The notes: generated from the sequence alone by a model not told the origin. A stretch of DNA of 64,000 bases from Sorghum bicolor (GCF_000003195.3 NC_012871.2:3893997-3957996); one strand, 5' to 3'. Positions 10,291 to 21,566 are shown, numbered from the stretch's first letter. Program-made: numbers and translations.

Positions 10291-10569
10291 ATTATTATTG
10301 AATCGGATTGTGCTAGAATTACGTCAGCTATGATAAGCAATGCTCCAGACCAATCAGAGATCAGACCTATCATCGAAGAGGTGAAAAGTTAGATGTGTTC
10401 GATGAATGGGTGCATCATCCCCCAAGTGAAGAGAGAGTGTAATAGTGTAGCGAATGCTTTAGCTTTATTTGTTAGACGTTGTAAACACTCAGCGTCTTGG
10501 TTAGGTCAAACACCTGCGTGTGCTCTGGACCTCCTCAACGACGATTACATTGTAATCTCCTGCTTCTAG
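10291..10569 (+). pseudogene. LINE 3' fragment, RNase H region (copy A)
   Basis: Translates as IIIESDCARITSAM, then IIPQVKRECNSVANALALF and a C-terminal ASWLGQTPACALDLL, the plant LINE RNase H-like C-terminus. One in-frame TAG lies between the halves (about 10392). An A-rich end follows near 10605. A second LINE-type 3' tail (CTTGCTTAATGAAATACGTG, then A7) ends near 10067. Confidence 0.7.
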
Positions 10570-10969
10570 CTAATAAAGACCTCTCCATTCGAAAAAGAAC
10601 CACAATGGTCGGGAAAAGAAAGACCACGACCTTCTACATCTTAAAGTGAGAATATAGGATACATATACAAAATAAAAGCTAGATGAATGCATGTGTCACC
10701 AGTAACAAACAGGTGCTGCTCAGTTCATGTAAACTTTTATGATCTCCTCTCATTAATTAAAATAAATCTTCTACAGATAGGATTCTATTATTAGGAAGAT
10801 TTTTAGAGTTCCATTCTATTAGGAGAAATGGAGGATTATTAATCACATGAGAACATGTTTTCATGGGATTGTAGTGTACAAATAATAAAGAATAAAAGGA
10901 AAAGGTGTTTCATGGTGCATATAAAATATCTCTTGCTTCCTGACAACAATATGCCCTTGGCATTGCAGA

Positions 10970-13900
10970 TGTAGCACCCGGTTTTAAGAACAAAACCAGA
11001 TACACACCATATGTGAGCCCAGAAAGTCAAATCTCACATATAGCCACAAATAGGGGTAATATCAATAGACAATGCTTATATATAACGAACTTAATATAAA
11101 GATATGACCTTAGATAGCAAACAGCGGAAAGACACTCCGTTCTTCAGGCGAAAGCTCCAAATCCACAGGGACAACTGACTGGTTGAGCACAAGCCTAAAC
11201 TCTTTTCCAAGCTTGCAATCTGGTACCCATTCGAGATTTTTATCCAAATAAAATGTAAAGGCAAGCGTAAGTACATCTCGTACTCAGCAAGAATAACATA
11301 GGGTTCATGAGGCTCAAAGGCTAGACACTGGTTGAACTGCATGTAGCTTTTAGTTGTCTCAATTTTAGCATATGAGTAGCATCAAGTTGTCAAGACCCAA
11401 AATAAACTCATGATCAAGTAAAGTGAATAAAGAATAGCATAAACAACATATTATCAACAATAACTTCAATAATTTGCCATTAGTTATCATTTATTCTGTA
11501 TTGGTCCAAGGCCGCTCGTGACCGTGAGCACGGCTGATATATCAGTTTTACACTCTGCAGAGGTTGTACACTTTCACTGTGAGTCGTGATTTACCCTTTC
11601 GCCCGAGGTCGCGAGTCTCTTAACCCCCTTCCTAGGGAGGCCGACAGGGTTCACTATGAAGCCTTTCAAAGGTTTGTCTAACAAGTTAGGGCCGCTAGGT
11701 TTCGTTAGTCAGTCCGTGTGACTCACCCGCAGGAATCCACGGTCTGCTATCCCCCACTTGCGCCACAAGGGTAACCACTAACAAGCTAGAAAAGGTCCTC
11801 ATACTGAGCTAAAGCCAGAGCCATGTAGCCCTCACAGTTGTACTGTATGTCCCGGATGGTCAGATATAGATAAGTCCTTACGGAGAGAAACTAGAGCACC
11901 ATAAGATAGCCCAATGCTCCAGCCCTCTTTTTCCAATGTTGCTAAAAAGTCATCTTTTAATGTTTATTGCATAATTCTTTAGTCAAATTACAAGGTCATG
12001 GTTTAGTGGAGCACTAGCATAAGCTACCCAATGCATAACCATAGGTGACAAGGTATAAGATCAATACTAGGAAATCCTTATCAAGGGGACACATGCAGTA
12101 TGAATTAAGTGATTAAAGTTATTAGGAAACAATGATGATCCCATGCTATACTTGCCTTAAAACTCAGATCATTCTTTTAGTTCCAAACCTTCCACAAACT
12201 GCTTCTTGATCACCACGTAAAAGCTCACCGACTAAACTCAGTCATCACATCAGCAGCAATCATCCAGAGGCAATCATACAAAGCAAAACAAACCTATAAT
12301 TAGAACAATACACCAACAGTAGCAAATAAAGATAAAAAGTTTATAAAACAAATCTACATCGCTCTACGATCACACAGACGTAAAGATCACGAAAATCGGA
12401 GCTATAACGAAGAAGTTATGATTTTCCTAAGATTTCCTTTAATAAAATAATAGATTAAATCTAAACTCAGATTTAAAAAGTTGAAAACTTGTACTACAGT
12501 AGCATGAGACTATAGTTTACGTGAAAACGAATCTAACGCAACTTGAACGGATTAAATCGGAGTTAAAACGAAGAATATATGAATTTTCTAAGATTTTCTT
12601 TTAGAAAGACAATTAATTAATTTGAGTCACGGAATTAAAAAGTTTCAAACTAAGAAAACAGTGTTACTAACATGTAGATCTTTTGAATACAAAACCAACG
12701 CCATTTGAACGAGTCAAAACGGAATTAAGATAAATATTTTATGAGTAAAACAAATCCAGTGGCAAACTTGTAATTTCCTGAAAACGTATTTGAATTCAAC
12801 CGATCGGAAATACTTAATCCAATTGAGAAAACGTATTTTGAGAAAGGCGCTTGGACTGCGGGTTAACTCTTTAAAAAGCACGGGGGGTTTTTTGAAAAAT
12901 TATCGGCCGAAGGGGTATGCTTTGATATAGACCGTTGGATCGCATTTGGATGGTTGAGATTAGATCGGGGGGGATGAGAGGGGAGCGGCCGCCGGAGTTG
13001 GAGGTGCCCACGGCGGCGCCATGGCCGGACTCGGCCGGAGTTGTTCGGTCCGGCGATTTAGGGCGGTAGAACGTGAACCGCTTGCACCGGGGCGTAGAGG
13101 AGCTTGATGCGGACTTACCTAGGGCAAGACCGAGGTCGGGGAGAGACTAGGGCGTGCTCGCGACAGAGATAGGCAGACGGCGAGCTTCGGCACAGGTTCG
13201 GCGAGGGTTAACTACACATAGGAAACACGAAATCGCGAAAGGAGGGGTTCAGCGACTTCGCAAGAGAGAGACGAGGCTCGGCAAGGTACTCACGGTGATC
13301 AAAACGCGTCGCGGCGGCGGATAGCTTTCGGGGTGGATCTCGGCGATGTTTTTCTCGGCGAGAGCTTATGCGACCGGCTTGGGGATTGGAGTAGGGGGTC
13401 GCGGGGCAGCGGAGGCCGCTATTTAAAGGAGCAAACGTGCGGAGCAAGGATTGCTTGCGCGAATCACGCGCGGTGGGTGCGACCGGACTCGTGTCCTACC
13501 CGGACTGAGGTAGGGGACGGTCCTGACCTCTGGGTCCCACCTGGCAGTGACTCAGGGCGCGGGACCTGCTTGTCAGTGGAAGGAGAGAGGAGGGCGCTGG
13601 CGCTCAGCTGCTGGGCCGGATGCTGGTGCTTGGGCCGAAACCGAGAAGAAAGGGGGAAGGGGAGAAGCAGGCCGCGAGGGGGGAAAGAGAAATGGGCCGA
13701 GCCCGAGACAGGGAGGGAGAGAGGAAATTCTTTTCCATTTTCTAAATTCTGTTTCCCTTTTTCTTTTAAAACAAAACACATTTCAAAACCAAATTTGAAT
13801 TCCTTTTAAACTTTAGTCAAAACCACTCATCACAATAAACCCAATGCAACGGCATGCATGCTCAAACAAGTTGTTAACTCCTATAGTAAATTTTAATTCA

Positions 13901-13997
13901 AAGAAAAATATTATTTTTCCTATATTTCATGGGCACAAAAATACACAATTTAACACTTTATCCTGTTTTGGAAAATTGCAAATTTTGGGGTGTTACA
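10970..13997 (-). mobile_element. Solo LTR, probably Del/Tekay-type Ty3 retrotransposon
   Basis: 3,028 bp bounded by TGTAGCACCC on the left and GGGTGTTACA on the right, the TG...CA of an LTR. It is flanked by the perfect 5-bp duplication GCAGA at 10965-10969 and 13998-14002. The uninterrupted sequence is present in copy A at about 9387, which proves the insertion site. On the minus strand it begins TGTAACACCCCAAAATTTGC; a TTTAAATAG TATA-like site at about 13420-13428 precedes a GC-rich leader. No gag-pol genes or second LTR are present, so internal sequence has been lost by LTR-LTR recombination. Family assignment rests on length and end sequence as I remember them. Confidence 0.75.
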
Positions 13998-14849
13998 GCA
14001 GATTTCTACAGAAACAAACAAGGCTAGAGAAGCATATGTGTGGTACGTGTTGCACTACCATGACCATCTGCACTTGGTTTGGTTTGTTCATACTTCATAC
14101 CAGTTCATCAATCATCATCACCCATCTGAATACTGGACAGAGTTGCACATCAAGGTAAAAAAGGTGGTCAAGACAGGCTAATTCTGGACCTGAAAAAACA
14201 GAATAGGGTTCTTCAAGCTTTGAGGGGCAAATGTAAGGACCACACAATGTTTTTCTAGGGCAAATGGCAGGCGCTTTGCTATTTCGTACTTTCGCTATAG
14301 TGTTTTTATTATGTTTCTTTGACTGACTAATGAAATAACGGTCTCCTCCAAAGTTACGCAAGAGAAACACGTACGAGGCATTGAAGATGCTACTGAAACA
14401 AAGAAGACTAGAAGTGTATATATATGTGTGACATGTATTTCACTACCATAACCATCTGCATATAGTTTTACAGCCACTTGCAGTCGCTGCTACCCTCGAT
14501 TTGATGTCGCTCGGTGTAATCAGTTTCAAAAACTAGAGTTGAGGACCTGGGTTACCATGGCCATCTGTTTGTAACAAAACTCTCCTGCTTAATAAAATAC
14601 ATGCTTCGCACGATCGCAAAAAATAAAACCATCTACATATAGTGCAAAGCGGTTCCTTCATTCCTTGGATCCATGAGAATATAGTACAAGTTGTTTTCTG
14701 AATCCACAGACTCGCTGATCCTGGATCATTTGAAGGCATTGCAAATGCTTTTCAAGGTTTGTGTGAAGGATATTTGTAAAGGACTGCAATAATCAGCTTT
14801 GGCCCGTACCGAAGGCCTGCGCTAGGCACGTCATTGGGGGTTCGCACAG

Positions 14850-15128
14850 ATTATTATTGAATCGGATTGTGCTAGAATTACGTCAGCTATGATGAGCAAT
14901 GCTCCGGACCAATCAGATATCAGACCTATCATCGAAGAGGTGAAAAGCTAGATGTGTTCGATGAATGGGTGCATCATCCCCCAAGTGAAGAGAGAGGGTA
15001 ATAGTGTAGCGAATGCTTTAGCTTTATTTGCTAGACGTTGTAAACACTCAGCGTCTTGGTTAGGTCAAACACATGCGTGTGCTCTGGACCTCCTCAACGG
15101 CGATTACATTGTAATCTCCTGCTTCTAG
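14850..15128 (+). pseudogene. LINE 3' fragment, RNase H region (copy B)
   Basis: Same as 10291-10569 including the shared in-frame TAG, here about 14950. The stop was therefore present before the tandem duplication. Confidence 0.7.
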
Positions 15129-15213
15129 CTAATAAAGACCTCTCTTCATTCGAAAAAGAACCACAATGGTCGGGGAAAGAAAGACCATGATCTTCTACAT
15201 CTTAAAGTGAGAA

Positions 15214-16725
15214 ACACATAAACAAAGAAACATGTCATTCATCATTCTGAATTCATAGTTTAAATCCATCCATTTTCCTTGGAATCTAAGTGGTGTGATG
15301 TGATGTTTGGCCTGGTTTGAATGTGGTCCATATGTGAAGAGGGAATGTTTCTTGTCATCATTTGCACAGTTGTGAATGTGTTGGATCAATGAGAACATCT
15401 GGGCCGAAGTGTATGCAACATCGGGTCCGGTTTAGATTTGACATATGTGTACGCTACATCCACGGGCCACCAGGCAGGGATGGAAGCAAGGGAATTAGAG
15501 AGGGGGAAAAAGTAAGAGTTACATGACTGACGAGTAGGTCAAAAAAAAAGTAGAGAACTAATTAGAGGGCTACTATTGGAGTTGAGCCCACTAATAAAGC
15601 TCTCACAAGTAGGGGAAACTCAAGTAAGAACATCCCACCGATGCTATTTTCCTTAAATTTTCATATAGGCTGAGAAAGCTGAATTGAAGTTGTCGGCTAG
15701 GACTTGTACGGTAGAGTGAGAAAAACCACCCTTTTATTATTTAGGGACTGTTGGGTTAAAGCCATTACAGTTCTTTGAGTTTGGAGAAACGCCATTATAA
15801 TTCATCTATTCGGATATCTGCCCATTATAATTTCGAAGTCTCCTTCATCTATGCCATTTCCTACACTTGCAGTGTATAAGGGTCAGTCACGTATTGTACT
15901 GGGATACATACGGGCGTCAAGTTCCCGTCTCGTCCGTCAGGCCGATCGACTCGCCTACGGACGCCTCACCACACCCGCGTCCCGTGCCTTGGACCTTTGC
16001 CTCGCCACGGACCTCTCGACGCTGCACACCGCGGACATCTGTACTCGGAGCTGCTCGCTGCGCCGCTTGGCCGTGCAAATGGTGACCGCCTTGGGGTTGG
16101 CCTTGGCTGACGGCGCGGATCCACCACGGACACTACCTCCACCACCCCGGTGTAGTGTAGGGCACGCACGTGCGCGGCGTTGATGAGATGCCGAACGCGG
16201 TCAGTGGACATGCTGCCGAACATGGAGCCACAGGGCACCGCAGCGAACGTGGCCGAGGCTCTTGGGTAGAACGACTCACCCATGGCAGCGCCGTCTGTGG
16301 CGCTTCCCTGACCCTTGTTGCGCAGAGCAGCTAGGAGAGCTCGGTGCCGCCTGCCAATGTCGAGCACCTTAGTGACGTTCTGCGGCTTCGAGCAAGGGGA
16401 ATATCGCCTTTACTATAGGTCCGCAGACTCTGCATAAGTTGAGATATGATGACGCTTGCCATTGTTACATAATCTACATGCACTAATCCTGCAATCATTT
16501 GCTTAAACAGCTGATAGTACATGTATCATTGTCACAGCATTAGGCTGCGCTTGGGCTTGGGCGGTTGCCTGCTCTGCTTGGGGCGGCTGCGTGCTATGCC
16601 TCTGGGAGGGTGGCGGGCTCTACTCTACAGTAGAGTCCATGATGCAATTTCTGAGGTCAACAAGCAAGATCCATAATGTTAATATGTGATGGCCTGTTTC
16701 CACGCGCGTAAGCCAGCTCAGCTGA
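15214..16725. other. Intergenic DNA 3' of P450 copy 2, no supported gene
   Basis: AT-rich to about 15840. A GC-rich patch from 15840 to 16400 follows, holding a minus-strand open frame (15966-16367; contains LDIGRRHRALLAALRN and STDRVRHLINAAHVRAL) that looks like a protein fragment I cannot place. It has no start context or extension, so I treat it as a possible captured gene fragment. Confidence 0.4.
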
Positions 16726-18345
16726 TTAGTCGATGGCGGCGTAGAGGTGCGCCGGCAGCCTAGGCTCCGCGACGGCGACGAGCGGGACCTTCCGGCGCGT
16801 GGACAACCCAAATTGCTCCTCCATGCTCACGTCCTCCGGTGCCATCCCATCCGGCAGCCGCCACGCGAACCCGTGCACCAGGTTCGCCACGCCGGCGGCC
16901 ACCAACTTCATCGCGAGGCCGCACGCCGGGCACATCCGCCGCCCGGCGCCGAACGGCAGCAGCTCGAAGTGCGCGCCGCGCACGTCGACGCCGTGGCCGG
17001 AGCCGCCGCTCAAGAACCGCTCCGGCCGGAACGCGCCGGGCGCGTCGGGCCACGACGCCGGGTCGCGACCGATGGCCCACACGTTCACCAGCACGCGCGC
17101 ACCGGAGGGGACGTCGTAGCCGGCCACCACCGTGTCCTCGCGTGCGTGGTGCGGGACGAGGAGCGGGCCGACGGGGTGTAGCCGCATCGTCTCCTTCACG
17201 ACGGCGTCGACGTAGGGGAGGCTCGGGAGGTCGCTCTCGTTGACCCAGCGGCCGTGGCCAATCACGCGGTCGAGCTCGGCGGTGGCCGCCGCCATGGTCT
17301 CCGGGTGGCGGAGAAGCTCCGACATGGCCCACTCAATCGTCACCGCCGAGCTCTCCGTGCCGCCGGCGACGATGTCCTGGACGAACGCTTTCACGCCGTC
17401 GCGCGTGAGTCTGCCACTGCCAGCCCCCGGCTCTGGTCTGTTCTCGTGCTCCTCGGCCAGCTGCAGCAGCACGTCGACCAGGTCATCACCCGCCGCAGAG
17501 TCGTCGCCGCCGGCGCCGGGTCGGCCTCGCCGCCGCCTCGTCTTCTCGTGGTCCGCAAGGATCTGCTCGAAGAACCGGTCGTACTGCGCGCGCAGGCGCT
17601 TCATCCGGCGGACGCAGCCCTGGAGGTCGAGCCAGCCCAGCCACGGGACCCACTCGCCGACGTTACTGACCGCGCCGGTGACCGCGAACGCCTCGTCCAG
17701 CGTGCGCCGGAACGCCTCGCCCTCGGGGCTGCCGTAGCACCCCGACCACTTCTCCCCGACCGCCATGCGGAGGATGTTCCGCAGCGTGGCGCCCGCCACG
17801 TGCTCCCTGACGGCGACGGCGCCGCCGGCGCACTCGGCCAGCAGGCCGCGCGCGAGCGCGCGCATCTCCTGGGCACGGACGCGCTCGAACGAGTCGACGC
17901 GGCGCGCGGAGAAGAGCTCGGTGGCGCAGAGCTTGCGCGCCATGCGCCAGTAGGCGCCGTACGGGGTGTGCACGATGCCGAGGTAGCCGTAGGAGGCGAC
18001 CTCGCCGGCGGCGGTGGCTGGGCGGTCGGCGAAGGCGAAGTCGTGGGTCTTGAGGACAAGACGGGCGGTGTCCGCCGACGAGGCCACCACCGTGTGGTAG
18101 GATCCTAGGCGGAGGTGCATGAGCGGGCCGTGGCGCGCCGCCAGCGCGGCCAGCGCGCGGTGCGGTGGGAGCGCGCCGGCCAACGCGCCGAGGCTGCCGA
18201 TCACCGGCCATCCCCGCGGGCCAGGTGGAAGGTTCAGTGACGACGACGACTTGGGCCTGCCAGTGCCACTCGGAGTCGGAGAGAGTAGATACCTGAGGAC
18301 GTAGACGGCGGCCAAGATGGCCGCCAATGCCATGGCCACGGACAT
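16726..18345 (-). CDS. Cytochrome P450, CYP71 clan, CYP92-like (copy 2)
   Basis: Intronless 539-residue paralogue of the gene at 7071-8663. It has an N-terminal anchor (MSVAMALAAILAAVYVLRYLL), the LPPGPRGWP hinge, I-helix IVAGGTESSAVTIEW, KETMRLHP, FRPERF and haem loop PFGAGRRMCPA with Cys at 472. A second Cys lies three residues later (CPAC), absent in copy 1. Long stretches match copy 1 almost exactly (for example RALAALAARHGPLMHLRLGS), while the region after the GEWVP motif (about residues 245-310) differs strongly in sequence and length. The membrane-anchor part is also different. The ATG at 18345 follows a CATATATG TATA-like site about 100 bp upstream. It likely arose by local duplication and may act on a related but different substrate; that is inference. 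Confidence 0.93.
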   Translation of the reverse strand: MSVAMALAAILAAVYVLRYLLSPTPSGTGRPKSSSSLNLPPGPRGWPVIGSLGALAGALPPHRALAALAARHGPLMHLRLGSYHTVVASSADTARLVLKTHDFAFADRPATAAGEVASYGYLGIVHTPYGAYWRMARKLCATELFSARRVDSFERVRAQEMRALARGLLAECAGGAVAVREHVAGATLRNILRMAVGEKWSGCYGSPEGEAFRRTLDEAFAVTGAVSNVGEWVPWLGWLDLQGCVRRMKRLRAQYDRFFEQILADHEKTRRRRGRPGAGGDDSAAGDDLVDVLLQLAEEHENRPEPGAGSGRLTRDGVKAFVQDIVAGGTESSAVTIEWAMSELLRHPETMAAATAELDRVIGHGRWVNESDLPSLPYVDAVVKETMRLHPVGPLLVPHHAREDTVVAGYDVPSGARVLVNVWAIGRDPASWPDAPGAFRPERFLSGGSGHGVDVRGAHFELLPFGAGRRMCPACGLAMKLVAAGVANLVHGFAWRLPDGMAPEDVSMEEQFGLSTRRKVPLVAVAEPRLPAHLYAAID

Positions 18346-18439
18346 TGGTGGTGGCCGGCGTCGGCGTGAGCTTCTTCAGCCGTTGTTGCCTCTGGGACGT
18401 GTGTACGGGTGAGTGTAGAACGGAGGTGTTTCGTGGTGG

Positions 18440-18447
18440 CATATATG
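18440..18447 (-). promoter_or_regulatory. TATA-like site of P450 copy 2
   Basis: CATATATG about 95 bp upstream of the ATG at 18345. It is weaker than the TATA box of copy 1. Confidence 0.4.
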
Positions 18448-20730
18448 AAGAGAGATTTGAGGTACGTATCACGTATGCATTTAGTCGTGCTGGTCATTGG
18501 TCAATCGTGAAACCGACTGATATATGATGCATGCAGGATAACAGTTAACGGTCGGTCATGAAACGGACTGATGGGTTGCAGAGAGTCATAGCTGATCGTC
18601 TCCAGGACCCCAAAGGCCAGGGACAAGAACAACCTCTCGCCTACCAGCTTTACCCCATGTTCGCCGCCATTGCTGCAGGACCTCAGGGGGGAGCTGAACT
18701 ACGTACTCCTTGGCCAACTCGACCAAGATGGCCGGCCGAGTGGGTATTGGAATTAAACCCCCTCCAAGCCAAGCCTCAGTAATGAATTGAACGCCAAGCT
18801 CAGCTAGCTCTTCACGTTCACGGGACATAAACAATCTCCATATATTAATTGCTTGCCGTTAGAATGACTGGAATGGAATGAAATGCATGCTGCATAGGGT
18901 TCCAAAAATAGTTAGGCTCTACTCAACATGATCTTTTTATATCACCAAAATAAGTAGGTTTTTGATGTGATGAAGTTAGATGAAATGTGTGATTAACAAG
19001 AAACACATGTTGGTTCGTTACAGTGGGAGATGTCCAATATCACAATGAAAGGAGAAGGACTCGTACAATGGGGTGGGAGGCCATGGCAAAGAGGCCTGGG
19101 CGACAAGGTCAAGCATGAGGACACAAAGCCAACAGCAAGGTGACTGCGGAGGAGAGGCATTGGATAGAAGGGAGACAAGAAGTCACGGGAAGGAGTGTGT
19201 GGGACGACAGAGAACTATAAAAAAAATGATGGGTTGAGATATCATATCCCTTGTCCTATATTTAAAACTTTACAATATATATAGAAGAGATGGCAGTTTC
19301 ACTCGATCTCCTACCATATCTCCTTTCCCTATACTTTTTGATTGATGAAGATGCTGGTGGATTTGATATCTGGTGGAGATGCTCTTAGCTCTTAATCATG
19401 ACAGACTGAATTACATGTTACCACTAGTGCTTGTGCACAAGGGGAAAATGCAGAGATATAACATTGATCAAATTAATCAACTGGTTATAACTTTGGAACT
19501 AGTAGAGGCCAGTTTGGTCCGAGAAACTGTAACTTAATCTGGCTCTGAATTATCACGCATCCATGTAAACTGTTCACTGTGTACTCTTGTAGCTGAAAAA
19601 AATACTATCAAACATGTGGGTACATGACACATGCTGAGTGGCAGGAAAGCGAAGTCTCACCGGTGACAATGTGGCACTGTTCAGTTCGTGCTCCTACTGT
19701 ATATTAGGAGGATTATTAGTAGCCACATGGGAACATGTTTTCATGTACACTGCGTTTGTCTGACAAGTGACATGGTCTCCATGGTACACACAGGCAAATA
19801 AAAGAGGCATGCATGTCGTTGCCACTGCATGCAGATTCTACAGAAGCAAACGAAGTGTATGTGTGGCATGTACTGCGCTACCATCTGTATGAACAGGTTG
19901 CACGTCATGGTGGGAAAAGGACGGTGTCTGCTTCATATTGACACACGGAAGCCTTGGTTGAGAACTGAAGAAACGGCCGGCCCTACTGAAGGTGACACTT
20001 CTGAAGCAACAGACAAGCTCATCAGGACCTGAAAAAAAAGGATAGAAGACACTTTCTATTATCTGAGATGCCTGGAATTAATTATTTGGAGATGTTCAAG
20101 GGACATATTGTGAGCAGGTGTGGACAGTAAACTTTTTTTTTTGAATAGCGTGGACAGTAAACTTGGGTGGTCAATGGAGAGACTGGCTCATGCCTGAATT
20201 GATTATTACTTTGCGGGACATGAAGTGGTGATGGATTAACCCATTCTATTTTAGAGAGAGAGAGAGAGAGAGAAGACGGATGGAAAGATGATGGATCATT
20301 TCGTTTCTTCAAACAAATACTCTCCATCCTAAATTATAAGCCATTTCAATTTTATTGGAGAGTCAAAGCATATTAACTAAATTTATGCATCTGCGGCTGA
20401 AGGAGACGTTTGCAATGAGCAAGGTGGTGATCATTGCCCGCGGCTGCGTAAACGCAGCTCGATTATCTGAACATCCCAACAGCGCTAAGCTGCTGTTGTT
20501 CAGGCTCAGGCCAAGGCGCTGTGGGATCGGCTTATTACTGCCTCAAGTCCTTCTGGGCCGGGCCACTGGATTGTGCCCATCAGCATCTCTTGATCAGATG
20601 TTCCCGGCGTTCTTCTCTCGTGACAGCAGACCAAGCATCTCCATTATTAATCGCTAGCGCTGTAGCGCATGGCGGTAGCGGATGGACGAATGCGTCGTGT
20701 GCCTACAGGACAGGTCCTTAACTGTATTGC
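18448..20730. other. Upstream region of P450 copy 2, no gene
   Basis: Two open frames at 18558-18834 lack any recognisable domain. From about 19560 to 20030 the DNA is a diverged match to the region upstream of copy 1 (9000-9600): GAGGATTATTA, GAACATGTTTTCATG and GCAGATTCTACAGAA recur in the same order. A GA repeat lies at 20253-20273. Confidence 0.55.
20120..20164 (-). mobile_element. Ultra-short retroposed insertion with 15-bp target duplication
   Basis: GTGGACAGTAAACTT occurs at 20120-20134 and again at 20150-20164. Between them are only 15 bp: eight T followed by GAATAGC, an A-tail read in reverse. This is the signature of an almost completely 5'-truncated LINE or SINE insertion. Confidence 0.6.
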
Positions 20731-20806
20731 CAGTGGCGGAGCCAGGATTTTACGGCTGGGTATTCCGAGCATATAAAAATTTTTGATGTAAATGTGCAAT
20801 AGTAAC

Positions 20807-21052
20807 AAGGCTTTGTTAATTTAGTTCCACCCAAAAACTAAAAATATTTTTAACATTTTTATCACATTGAATTTTACAGCACATGTATGAAGTATTAAAT
20901 ATAGATAAAAAATAACTAATTATATAATTTATCTATAATTTATGAGATAATAAATCTTTTAAGTCTAGTTAGTCTATGGTTAGACAATAATTATCAAATA
21001 CAAACGAAAACATCGTCAAAACAAAATTCGTGTAGAGAACTAAACAAGGCTT
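20807..21052. mobile_element. MITE, family A
   Basis: Starts AAGGCTTTGTTAATTTAG and ends GAACTAAACAAGGCTT, with the family internal blocks (TGTATGAAGTATTAAATATA, AGTTAGTC, CAAATACAAACGAAAA). Confidence 0.8.
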
Positions 21053-21307
21053 AAGCAACGTACAAGATCTGAACATAGTGTCATAGTGCCATTTTCTCTA
21101 ATAATTTCGATGCAAATGTGCTAGTGTATGTGCTCACCTTGCCTCAAGCAGCAAGCCGGAGGCCGGAACCGAAACCGTGGACATCGCCGGCTGCCGGAGC
21201 GCCGGGCTCGCCAGTCGTCACTGCCCACCGGTCGCCGAAGCTAGGACGCTAGGGTCGGGAGTTGGTGCGATGCGGAGCGGTGCGATGCGATGTGAGTTGG
21301 GAGACTA

Positions 21308-21566
21308 GGGGGTTGTTTGGTTGATAGCTACAATTTGCCACACTTTACCTTAGGCAAGTTTGACCAAATTGGCAAGTGTTTGGTTGACAACTAAGCTTAG
21401 GCATGATTCTTTTGGACTCCACATGTCATAGAGTTTAAAAGTGTGGCAAGATTTCTTTAGGCATGACAAAGTGTGGCAACCAATTTGTTAGTCACACTTT
21501 TTATAGCTTGCCACACTTACCTAAAGTTAGTTGTGGTAGACTATGGCTTGCAACCAAACATCCCCT
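21308..21566. mobile_element. MITE, family D (GGGTTGTTTGGTTG ends)
   Basis: About 259 bp with inverted ends GGGGGTTGTTTGGTTG and CAACCAAACATCCCC. Internal TGCCACACTT motifs occur in both orientations. Confidence 0.75.

Larger units (their letters stand above)
9082..10652. repeat. Tandem duplication, copy A (1.57 kb)
   Basis: Begins ATAGGATACATATACAAAAT and ends CTTAAAGTGAGAAT. The same sequence restarts at 10653 and continues to 15213 once the solo LTR is removed. It contains the upstream region of P450 copy 1, a TG/CG microsatellite and LINE 3' fragments. Copies differ mostly by single bases and by microsatellite length. Confidence 0.88.
10653..15213. repeat. Tandem duplication, copy B, split by a solo LTR
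   Basis: Second copy of 9082-10652. The first part runs 10653-10969 and resumes at 13998, continuing to the AAAGTGAGAA end near 15213. Without the 3,028 bp insert and its 5-bp duplication the length is about 1.53 kb. Confidence 0.88.

Noticed and set aside
17254..18108. Long plus-strand open frame opposite P450 copy 2
   Set aside because: Same antisense effect; it mirrors the shadow at copy 1.
18558..18834. Opposed short frames between P450 copy 2 and its far upstream block
   Set aside because: No recognisable domain on either strand; at most a retroelement scrap.
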